Shown in pieces: positions 1 through 7,147 of a stretch of DNA of 46,131 nt. Origin of the DNA: Sanguibacter suarezii NBRC 16159 (lineage in GTDB: Bacteria; Actinomycetota; Actinomycetes; Actinomycetales; Cellulomonadaceae); contig NZ_BCRT01000002.1 of the NCBI RefSeq assembly GCF_001552735.1, positions 1 through 46,131 of the forward strand, written 5' to 3'. Under the pieces are notes generated by a model. It saw only the letters and a program-made list of their open reading frames with translations, did not search any database and had not been told where the DNA came from. The translations under genes were made by a program, and so were the position numbers. Position 1 is the first letter of the stretch. Every line of letters begins with the position of its first letter.

Positions 1-999
1 TGGGCGGCCCGCCGCGCCCAGCTCGAGCAGCAGGCCGCCGAGCGTCGTCGGATCTACGAGTTCGACCAGGTGGCGCGCGCCCGCGGGGAGCGCCTGGCGC
101 GGCGACGTCGGATGCTGCTGTGGTCCCTGCCGCTGATCCTGGCCGCTCTCGTGGTGATCTGGAAGGCTCTCTCCGTCCCCATCATCGCCAGCTCGGCCGA
201 GGACAAGTACGCCGAGGGCGACTTCACCGGCGCGCAGAGCTCCTATCACCTGCTGCAGACGTGGAACGTCGCCGAGGCGTGGAAGGTGCACTTCAACGAG
301 GGCACCGCCCAGCTGGCCGACAACCAGCTCGACGCTGCGATCGCGACGCTGTTCACCGCCCAGCGCCTGGCTCCGGCCCCGCCGTCGGACATGTCCACGC
401 TGCCCGCGGGCGAGCTCGCCCCGATGTGCGCGGTCCAGGTGAACCTCGCCGTCGCCCACGAGCTCAAGGCCGACGAGACCCACGCCCTGGCCGACGGGTA
501 CGTCGACCGGATGAAGCGGGAGCAGATCGCCCTGGACGCCCTCGGTCCTGACGTCCCCACCGACGGCAGCGCACCGGACCCCGAGGCGACCAAGGACCTC
601 GCCATCGCGACGTACCTCGAGGCGGAAGCCCTCTACCGCGAGTCCAACGCGATCCGGGTGCGCAACGGCTGCCCGGACGACGCCGAGGCAGCCGCGCGCA
701 ACGTGGAGAAGGAGACGATCGCGCGGGAGAAGCGCGAGGCGTTGGAGAACCCGCCACCGCCGCAGGGCGGTGGGGGCGAGGGCGAGCAGGACCCGCCGCC
801 GGAGGGCGGCGAGCAGCCGCCCACCGACCCGTCCGACCCCTCCGACCCGTCCGCAGGCGGCGAGCAGCCGCTGACCCCCGAGGAGCAGCGCCAGGCTGAC
901 CTCGACGCCCGCAACCGTGCCGGTGAGCAGGAGCGACGTCAGACCGAAGGTCTGGTCGACCCGCCCGGGCCCGGCGGTTCCACAGCACAGAACTGGTGA
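1..999 (+). CDS. Membrane-anchored helical-repeat protein, 5' end cut by window
   Basis: The frame is open from base 1, so the true start lies upstream; the GTG at 70 is only the first start codon inside the window. About 332 codons are visible. An Arg-rich cytoplasmic stretch is followed by one membrane segment (MLLWSLPLILAALVVIW, roughly residues 38-54 of the visible part). After it comes an alpha-helical region resembling TPR hairpins (AEGDFTGAQSSYHLL, LDAAIATLFTAQRLAP), then a Pro/Gly/Glu-rich disordered tail. Proteins of this build sit at the end of MoxR/VWA-domain operons in actinobacteria, but the upstream genes are not visible, so that context is inference. Its TGA overlaps the ATG of the next gene, so the two are probably co-transcribed. 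No enzymatic motif was seen; function unknown. Confidence 0.7.
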   Translation, partial: WAARRAQLEQQAAERRRIYEFDQVARARGERLARRRRMLLWSLPLILAALVVIWKALSVPIIASSAEDKYAEGDFTGAQSSYHLLQTWNVAEAWKVHFNEGTAQLADNQLDAAIATLFTAQRLAPAPPSDMSTLPAGELAPMCAVQVNLAVAHELKADETHALADGYVDRMKREQIALDALGPDVPTDGSAPDPEATKDLAIATYLEAEALYRESNAIRVRNGCPDDAEAAARNVEKETIAREKREALENPPPPQGGGGEGEQDPPPEGGEQPPTDPSDPSDPSAGGEQPLTPEEQRQADLDARNRAGEQERRQTEGLVDPPGPGGSTAQNW

Positions 1000-2354
1000 T
1001 GACAGACGTGACGCAGTCCGTGACGACGCAACCCGCAGGAACCAACTGGGCGGGGAACCTCGCCTACTCCGCTGACGCGGTGGCCTCCCCGAGGACGGTC
1101 GCCGAGGTGCAGGAGCTCGTCCGGGCGGCGGCCAGCGCGCCGTCCCGGGTGCGAGCCCTGGGCACCCGGCACTGCTTCAACGACCTCGCCGACACCGACG
1201 GGTTGCTGGTCAGCCTCGCCGGCCTGGACCCGGTCGCCGACGGTCACCTGCAGCTGCAGACCGGCGAGGACGGGGTGACGACGGTCCGGGCGAGCGCGGG
1301 CACGCGGTACGGCGACCTCGCCGCGGCGCTGCTGCCCCTCGGCCTGGCCGTGCACAACCTCGCCTCCCTGCCGCACATCTCGGTCGCCGGAGCCATCGCG
1401 ACCGCGACCCATGGCTCGGGCGACACGAACCGCGGGCTGGGCGGCGCCGTCGTCGGGCTGGAGCTGGTGACCGGGACCGGTGAGCTGCTCGAGCTGCGGC
1501 GCGGGCAGGACGGGCCCGTGCCCTTCGATGCGGCCGTGGTGCACCTGGGTGCGCTGGGCATCATCACTCACGTCACCCTCGCCGTCGAACCGGCCTTCGA
1601 CGTGCGCCAGGACGTGTTCCAGGACCTGCCGTGGGAGAGCCTCGCCCAGCACCTCGACGAGATCACCGGGGCGGCGTACTCGGTGAGCGTGTTCACGCGC
1701 TGGAACGAGGGCGGACCTGACCAGGTGTGGCTCAAGAGCCGGATGGACGCGCTCGGGGAGGGCCCGCTCGGGGAGGGCGGTGCGCTCGCCTACCAGGACG
1801 ACTTCTTCGGGGCGCGGCGCGCGACCACCGCGCTGCACCCGCTGCCGGGCATCTCCGCGGTGAGCTGCACCGACCAGCTCGGGGTCGGCGGGCCGAGCCA
1901 TGTGCGCCTGCCGCACTTCAAGATGGAGTTCACCCCGAGCAACGGGGCCGAGCTGCAGAGCGAGTACCTCGTTCCGCGCGAGCACGCCGTGGCCGCGATC
2001 GAGGCCCTGCGCGGGCTGCGCGAGCGCATCGTCCCGCTGCTGCAGATCACCGAGATCCGCACCATGGCCTCGGACGGCCTGTGGCTGAGCCCCGCCGGTC
2101 AGTACGACGCCGTCGGGCTGCACTTCACCTGGTTGCCGCTCCAGGCCGAGGTCGAGGCGCTGCTGCCGGTCATCGAGGAGGCGCTCGCGCCCTTCGACGC
2201 GCGCCCGCACTGGGGCAAGCTCTTCACGACCGACGCCGCGCGCCTGGCCGAGCTCTACCCGCGGCTCGGTGACTTTGCCCAGCTGGCCGAGACGCTGGAC
2301 CCGGCTGGGGTGTTCAGGAACGACTACCTGGACCGGGTGCTGCGGTCCACGTAG
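999..2354 (+). CDS. aldO: Alditol (xylitol) oxidase, FAD-dependent
   Basis: 451 aa. Closely resembles Streptomyces coelicolor AldO along its length as I recall that sequence: TNWAGN near the N-terminus, GTRHCFN holding the histidine that carries FAD covalently in this family (about residue 58), LPHISVAGAIATATHGSG in the FAD domain, ELQSEYLVPREHA and RPHWGK in the substrate domain. AldO oxidises the terminal hydroxyl of xylitol or sorbitol to the aldose with O2, giving H2O2; it is cytosolic and soluble. The ATG at 999 overlaps the upstream stop (TGATG); a GTG at 996 would add one residue. The 3' end runs convergently 31 bp into nirD. L-gulono-lactone or arabinono-lactone oxidase is a relative but fits less well. 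Confidence 0.88.
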   Translation: MTDVTQSVTTQPAGTNWAGNLAYSADAVASPRTVAEVQELVRAAASAPSRVRALGTRHCFNDLADTDGLLVSLAGLDPVADGHLQLQTGEDGVTTVRASAGTRYGDLAAALLPLGLAVHNLASLPHISVAGAIATATHGSGDTNRGLGGAVVGLELVTGTGELLELRRGQDGPVPFDAAVVHLGALGIITHVTLAVEPAFDVRQDVFQDLPWESLAQHLDEITGAAYSVSVFTRWNEGGPDQVWLKSRMDALGEGPLGEGGALAYQDDFFGARRATTALHPLPGISAVSCTDQLGVGGPSHVRLPHFKMEFTPSNGAELQSEYLVPREHAVAAIEALRGLRERIVPLLQITEIRTMASDGLWLSPAGQYDAVGLHFTWLPLQAEVEALLPVIEEALAPFDARPHWGKLFTTDAARLAELYPRLGDFAQLAETLDPAGVFRNDYLDRVLRST

Positions 2355-2740
2355 ACCGTGCCGTCCGCGACCCGCACCGGCCACGTGCTCAGGTGCTCGG
2401 GCTCGCGGCCCACCGTCTCCAGGCACCGGCCCGTGCGCAGGTCGAAGACCTGCTTGTACATCGGCGAGGCCACCGTCGGTGCGTCACCGCGGGTCCCCAC
2501 GATCCCGCGGGCCATGACGTACGCACCGCTGAACGGGTCGAGCTGCTGCACGGCGTGCACCGTGTCGTCGGCGAGGCGGAAGACGGCCACCTGGACGCCG
2601 TCGACGAGGGCGACCGCGCCGCGCTCGGGGGCGAGGTCCGTCAGTGCGCAGACCGGCAGCCAGGGCTCGCCGGAGGCGAGCAGCGTGGCGGCGGGCAGGG
2701 CGGCGTCGGGCAGGGCGTGGGATGCGGCGTCGAGCGTCAT
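2324..2740 (-). CDS. nirD: Assimilatory nitrite reductase small subunit (Rieske-fold)
   Basis: 138 aa. NirD-type protein: WLPVCALTDLAPERGAVALV, then VAVFRL, DPFSGAYVMARGIVG and SPMYKQVFDLRTG. The fold is Rieske-like but, as usual for NirD, the Cys/His cluster ligands are absent, so lack of the CxH motif is not a defect. It partners NirB in reducing nitrite to ammonium in the cytoplasm. The start overlaps the nirB stop by 4 nt (2737-2740), implying translational coupling. The last 31 bp are shared with the convergent aldO, leaving no intergenic space for a terminator outside coding sequence. It is the last gene of the nitrate/nitrite run. Confidence 0.93.
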   Translation of the reverse strand: MTLDAASHALPDAALPAATLLASGEPWLPVCALTDLAPERGAVALVDGVQVAVFRLADDTVHAVQQLDPFSGAYVMARGIVGTRGDAPTVASPMYKQVFDLRTGRCLETVGREPEHLSTWPVRVADGTVYVDRSTRSR

Positions 2741-5325
2741 GAACGGACCTCCAGAGTGGTTCCTGCGATGAGGACGGCGCCGCTCTCACGCTCGGCCAGG
2801 GTCGCCGGGCGGGCCTGGCCGCGCTCGGCGACGTAGGCGAAGGACCTGTCGGTCTCCTCGGGGGCGTTGATGAAGGACCCGAACCGGCGCAGCTTCTCCG
2901 GGTCGTCGAGGGTGGCCTTCCACTCGTCCTGATAGGTGTCCACGTGCGCAGCCATCGCCGCATCGAGGTCGGCGCAGATGCCCAGGGAGTCCTCCATGAT
3001 CACCTGCCGCACTCCCTCGAGGCCGCCCTCGACCTCTTCCATCCACGGCGCGGTGCGCTGCAGGCGGTCGGCCGTGCGGATGTAGTACATGAGGTACCGG
3101 TCGATGGTTCGCACGAGGGCCTCGGTGTCCAGGTCCTCGGCGAGCAGCTGGGCGTGACGCGGGGTGAAGCCGCCGTTGCCGCCGACGTACATGTTCCAGC
3201 CCTTGTCCGTCGCGATGACGCCGACGTCCTTGCCGCGGGCCTCGGCGCACTCCCGGGCACAGCCAGAGACCCCGAGCTTGAACTTGTGCGGGGACCGCAG
3301 CCCGCGGTACCGGTTCTCCAGCTCGATCGCCAGGCCGACGGAGTCCTGCACCCCGAACCGGCACCAGGTCGACCCCACGCACGACTTCACGGTGCGCAGC
3401 GACTTTCCGTAGGCCTGGCCGGACTCGAAGCCGGCGTCGACGAGCCTGGTCCAGATCGCCGGCAGCTGGTCCATCCGCGCCCCGAACATGTCGATCCGCT
3501 GACCACCGGTGATCTTCGTGTACAGCCCGAACTCCTGGGCGACCGAGCCGATCGCGATGAGCCCCTCGGGGGTGATCTCCCCGCCGGCGATCCGGGGCAC
3601 CACGGAGTAGGAGCCGTCCTTCTGCATGTTCGCCATGACGTGGTCGTTCGTGTCCTGCAGCGCAGCCATCTCGCCGGCCAGGACGTGCTCGGGGCCGGTC
3701 GAGCCGAGGATGTTGGCGATGACCGGCTTGCAGATGTCGCAGCCACGCCCACCGCGCCCGTGCCGGGCGATGATCTCGGAGAAGGTCCGCAGCCCGGTGA
3801 CCCGCACGGCGTCGAAGAGTTGCGCGCGGGAGAGGTCGAAGTGCTCACAGAGTGCCTTGCTCACCGTCACCCCCGACTTCTCCAGCTCGGACGTCACGAT
3901 CTTCTTCACCAGCGGCAGGCAGGACCCGCAGCTCGTCCCGGCCTTGGTGCACGCCTTGACGGCGGGGAGGTCGGTGCAACCGTGCTCGGTGACCGCGCCG
4001 CGGACGGTTCCGGCGGTGACGTTGTTGCAGGAGCAGACGTTCGCGTCGTCCGGCAGGTCGGCGCCGGGAGCGGGGGCGGACCCTTCCGGGAGCAGGTAGG
4101 CGCCGGGGTCGCCGGTGAGCTCGCGCCCGGTGAGCGGGCGCAGCCCGGCGAAGGCGGAGGCGTCACCGACGAACACGCCACCGAGGAGGGTGCGCGCGTC
4201 GTCGGAGAGCACGAGCTTCTTGTAGACGCCGGCGACCGGGTCGGCGTAGACGAGCTCCATGGCACCGGGGGTGACGGCGAAGGCATCGCCGAAGCTGGCA
4301 ACGTCCACACCCTGCAGCTTGAGCTTGGTCGCGGTGTCCGCGCCCGGGAACGTCGCCTCGCCGCCGAGCAGGCGGTCCGCGACCACCTCGGCCATCGCGT
4401 AGCCGGGGGCCACCAGCCCGATGCACCGGCCCTCGATGCACGCGACCTCGCCGACCGCCCAGATGGTGGGGTCCTCGGTGTGGCAGGCGAGGTCGACGAC
4501 GGCGCCGCCGCGCTCTCCGACGGGCAGCCCCGCCACGCGTGCCAGCTCGTCGCGGGGGCGCACGCCCGTGGCCAGGACCACGACGTCGACGTCGAGGCGC
4601 CCCCCGTCGGTGAAGTCGAGGCGACCCACGTGGCCGGACCGGCGGGAGGGTCGGATCTCCTTGGTGCCGGTGCTCACCCGCACCGCGATACCCATGGCGT
4701 TGATGAGGCGCTTGAGCGCCTCGCCGCCGCCGAGGTCGATCTGGGCGTTCATGAGGTGCGTGCCGGACTGGATGACGGTGGCCTGGACCTCGAGGGCCTT
4801 GAGCGCGCCCGCGGCCTCGAGGCCGAGGAGGCCACCCCCGATCACCGCGCCGCGCACGGGCCGACCAGACTTCCGCCGCTCCTCGACCCAGCCGCGCAGC
4901 GCTGCGACGTCGTCGATCGTGCGGTAGACGAAGACGCCGGGCAGGTCCGCGCCCGGGATCGGCGGCACAGCCGCGTCCGACCCGGTGGCCAGCACGAGCT
5001 CGTCGTAGTCCCATACCCGGCCGAGGCGGTCGGTGACCTGCTGAGCGGCCCGGTCGATCGAGTCGATCGCGCAGTCCTTGAGCAGGGTGACCTGAGGGTC
5101 GTCCCACAGGGCTGGGTCGCCGAGGGAGAGCTCCTCGGGGTCACGTGCGGAGAAGTACGAGGTGAGAGCCACCCGGTCGTAGGGGGACCGCGGTTCCTCG
5201 GCGAAGACCGTGACCCGCCAGGCGCCTGCGGTGTCCCGTGCACGCAACGCCTCCACCAGACGCTGCGCGACCATACCGCCGCCGACGATGACCACGTGCT
5301 TGCTGGGCGGGGGTGTCTGAGTCAT
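2737..5325 (-). CDS. nirB: NAD(P)H-dependent nitrite reductase, large subunit
   Basis: 862 aa, the usual NirB length. Order of domains: FAD-binding (VIVGGGMVAQRLVEAL at the N-terminus), NAD(P)-binding (VIGGGLLGLEAAGAL), BFD-like [2Fe-2S] domain (CSCNNV ... CTKAGTSCGSC, about residues 430-470), then ferredoxin-like and siroheme/[4Fe-4S] domains with Cx5C (CVGSTWC) and Cx3C (CAREC) at about 650-690. It catalyses six-electron reduction of nitrite to ammonium using NAD(P)H in the cytoplasm. ATG at 5325 lies 24 bp from a GlnR-type box at 5349-5386, so nirBD has its own nitrogen-controlled promoter in addition to any read-through from the nitrate reductase genes. Confidence 0.96.
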   Translation of the reverse strand: MTQTPPPSKHVVIVGGGMVAQRLVEALRARDTAGAWRVTVFAEEPRSPYDRVALTSYFSARDPEELSLGDPALWDDPQVTLLKDCAIDSIDRAAQQVTDRLGRVWDYDELVLATGSDAAVPPIPGADLPGVFVYRTIDDVAALRGWVEERRKSGRPVRGAVIGGGLLGLEAAGALKALEVQATVIQSGTHLMNAQIDLGGGEALKRLINAMGIAVRVSTGTKEIRPSRRSGHVGRLDFTDGGRLDVDVVVLATGVRPRDELARVAGLPVGERGGAVVDLACHTEDPTIWAVGEVACIEGRCIGLVAPGYAMAEVVADRLLGGEATFPGADTATKLKLQGVDVASFGDAFAVTPGAMELVYADPVAGVYKKLVLSDDARTLLGGVFVGDASAFAGLRPLTGRELTGDPGAYLLPEGSAPAPGADLPDDANVCSCNNVTAGTVRGAVTEHGCTDLPAVKACTKAGTSCGSCLPLVKKIVTSELEKSGVTVSKALCEHFDLSRAQLFDAVRVTGLRTFSEIIARHGRGGRGCDICKPVIANILGSTGPEHVLAGEMAALQDTNDHVMANMQKDGSYSVVPRIAGGEITPEGLIAIGSVAQEFGLYTKITGGQRIDMFGARMDQLPAIWTRLVDAGFESGQAYGKSLRTVKSCVGSTWCRFGVQDSVGLAIELENRYRGLRSPHKFKLGVSGCARECAEARGKDVGVIATDKGWNMYVGGNGGFTPRHAQLLAEDLDTEALVRTIDRYLMYYIRTADRLQRTAPWMEEVEGGLEGVRQVIMEDSLGICADLDAAMAAHVDTYQDEWKATLDDPEKLRRFGSFINAPEETDRSFAYVAERGQARPATLAERESGAVLIAGTTLEVRS

Positions 5326-5348
5326 GTCACCGACGGTAGGTCGCCCAG

Positions 5349-5386
5349 ATTTCTGTCCGGTACCTCCCGGGTTTCTCTGTCGTTAC
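5349..5386 (-). promoter_or_regulatory. GlnR box upstream of nirBD
   Basis: Read on the minus strand: GTAAC, 6 nt, GAAAC, 6 nt, GGTAC, 6 nt, GAAAT, starting at 5386, 5375, 5364 and 5353, so exactly 11 bp apart. This matches the actinomycete GlnR pattern gTnAC-n6-GaAAC-n6-GtnAC-n6-GAAAc with two mismatches. It ends 24 bp before the nirB start and stops 4 bp short of the stop codon of the upstream gene. GlnR is the known regulator of nitrate and nitrite assimilation genes in Streptomyces, Amycolatopsis and mycobacteria; binding here is inferred. Confidence 0.8.
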
Positions 5387-5389
5387 GTT

Positions 5390-7147
5390 CTACGGCGCGG
5401 CGGGGACGGTCGTGAGCGCGGTGGCGCCCAGCCAGTCCACGAGTCCGCACACCACGTCCGTGCACCCCCCGCACCCGGTGGTGGCCCGGGTGGCGGCAGC
5501 CACGTCCGCGACCGACCGCGCTCCGCCGTGCCACGCCTCGACGATGGCGGCCTTGGTCACGGAGTTGCAGCGGCACACGGTCGTCCGGTCGGGCATGTGG
5601 GTGGGGTCCGACGCCGTCGTCGTCGCCGAGGCGACCGGTTGGAGCAGCAGGTAGGCCGGGTCCGCTGGCACCGGCGTGCGCCGGGTGTACGCGGCGGTGA
5701 GGTCCGCGCCGATCTGCGGTGCACCCACGCACGTCGCCCCGACCACGACCCCACCGGCCACGACGACCTCGACGTGCCGCCCGGCGCTCGGGTCGGACAG
5801 CCGCACGGTGCGGTGCGAGGGGTCGAGGGCGCGCCGCGCCCCGCACACCCCCATGGTCACCACGTCCAGGCCGGCGGCCTTGAGGCGCACGACGTCCGTC
5901 CCGCGGGGCGCTTCGAGTGCGGGCTGGGCGCTGGCCAGCGCGGTGCCCGACGACGGGCTGTCCACCAACGGGCCGACCGCCGCCCGGGTGACGACGTGCA
6001 TGCTCAGCCGCAGCGCCATGCTGGCCCGGCCCGGGTCCAGCTGGACGCCGCCGAGCCGGACCCGCGGGGCCCCGGGTGCGTCGACCGTCCGGGCCGCGCT
6101 CGCTGCGAGGTGGTCGGCGAGGCGCCGGGACTGGTCCCAGCCCTGGGCGATGAGCCCAGTCCCACCCTCGGGGGGCTGGGCGCAGTCACCGATCGCGAAG
6201 ATTCGCCGGTCCCCGGGGCTGCACAGAACGTCGTCGACGACGATCCCGCGGTCCACGGGCAGGCCGGCATCAGCCGCCAGGTGGGTCTCGGGGATGGTGC
6301 CGCAGGCGAGCACGAGGAGGTCGACGGGCAGGTGGTGCTCGCCGTCGGGCTGGGTCACGCGCAGGCTGGCGAGGTGCCCATCGGTCGTGTGGATCTCGGT
6401 GGTGCGGGCGGCGAGACGCACGGCGACGCCCAGCCGGGTGAGCGTCGCGGCGGCAACGGCCCCCGCGTCTGGGTCGAGCTGACGGTCCATGAGGGAGGGA
6501 CCGCCGTGGACGACGCTGACCGCGAGACCGCGCCGTGCCAGCCCGCACGCCACCTCGAGTCCGAGCACCCCCGCGCCGATGACGACGGCGCGGCGGGCGT
6601 TGACGGAGGCGGCGACGATCTCCCGGGCGTCGTCGAGGGTGCGCAGGGCGTGCACCCCGCGGGGCAGCGCGGGTTTCTCGGGGTCAGGCTCGCCGGAACC
6701 GGCGGCGCAGGCCGCGCCGGTGTGGCTGGCGGGCCCAGCGAGGCTGGGGAGCCCGGTGATCGCCGGGATGCGGGCGCTCGACCCGGTGGCCAGCACGAGA
6801 GCGTCGTAGGGGTGGACCGAGCCGTCCGCGGCGTGCACCACGCGGCGCGCGCGGTCGATGCGCGCGGCGGCGGTGCCCCGGTGCACGGTCGCCCGAGGGT
6901 GGACGAGCGCGGGCAGAGCGAGCGAGGCGACCTCCACCTTGCCAGCGACCACCTCGCTGAGGAGCACCCTGTTGTAGGGCTCGTAGGCCTCCGCGCCGAG
7001 CACCGTCACCTCGAAGCGGGCCTCCGGCCCGGGACCGGGGCCGTCACGGGCGAGGAGGTCGTCGACGAAGCGGGAGCCGACCATGCCGTTGCCCACGACC
7101 ACGACCCGGGTCCGAGGGGGGCGGGCCAAGGCGGTGCTGTCGGTCAT
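5390..7147 (-). CDS. nasB: FAD/NAD(P) oxidoreductase with BFD [2Fe-2S] domain, nitrate reductase electron-transfer subunit
   Basis: 585 aa from ATG 7147, chosen because it gives the Rossmann start VVVVGNGMVGSRFVDDLL and overlaps the preceding stop as ATGA. The frame stays open to 7684, but that extension is Arg/Pro-rich shadow of the nitrate reductase gene. Pyridine nucleotide-disulfide oxidoreductase fold: second nucleotide-binding loop VVIGAGVLGLEVACGLA, FAD loop FAIGDCAQ, then a NirB-like region and a C-terminal BFD domain (CRCNSVT ... CGGC, about residues 530-570). This layout matches Bacillus NasB, which passes NADH electrons to the nitrate reductase. Symbols follow Bacillus usage for this subunit; naming differs between genera. 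The stop lies 64 bp from the nirB start. Confidence 0.85.
   Translation of the reverse strand: MTDSTALARPPRTRVVVVGNGMVGSRFVDDLLARDGPGPGPEARFEVTVLGAEAYEPYNRVLLSEVVAGKVEVASLALPALVHPRATVHRGTAAARIDRARRVVHAADGSVHPYDALVLATGSSARIPAITGLPSLAGPASHTGAACAAGSGEPDPEKPALPRGVHALRTLDDAREIVAASVNARRAVVIGAGVLGLEVACGLARRGLAVSVVHGGPSLMDRQLDPDAGAVAAATLTRLGVAVRLAARTTEIHTTDGHLASLRVTQPDGEHHLPVDLLVLACGTIPETHLAADAGLPVDRGIVVDDVLCSPGDRRIFAIGDCAQPPEGGTGLIAQGWDQSRRLADHLAASAARTVDAPGAPRVRLGGVQLDPGRASMALRLSMHVVTRAAVGPLVDSPSSGTALASAQPALEAPRGTDVVRLKAAGLDVVTMGVCGARRALDPSHRTVRLSDPSAGRHVEVVVAGGVVVGATCVGAPQIGADLTAAYTRRTPVPADPAYLLLQPVASATTTASDPTHMPDRTTVCRCNSVTKAAIVEAWHGGARSVADVAAATRATTGCGGCTDVVCGLVDWLGATALTTVPAAP

Noticed and set aside
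2324-2740. Loss of Rieske cluster ligands in NirD
   Set aside because: NirD-type subunits normally lack the ligands; not a defect.
2944-5415. 823-codon open frame on the + strand opposite nirB
   Set aside because: Composition is Val/Gly/Asp/His-rich with no motif, and it mirrors the third-position GC bias of nirB, whose family motifs are unambiguous.
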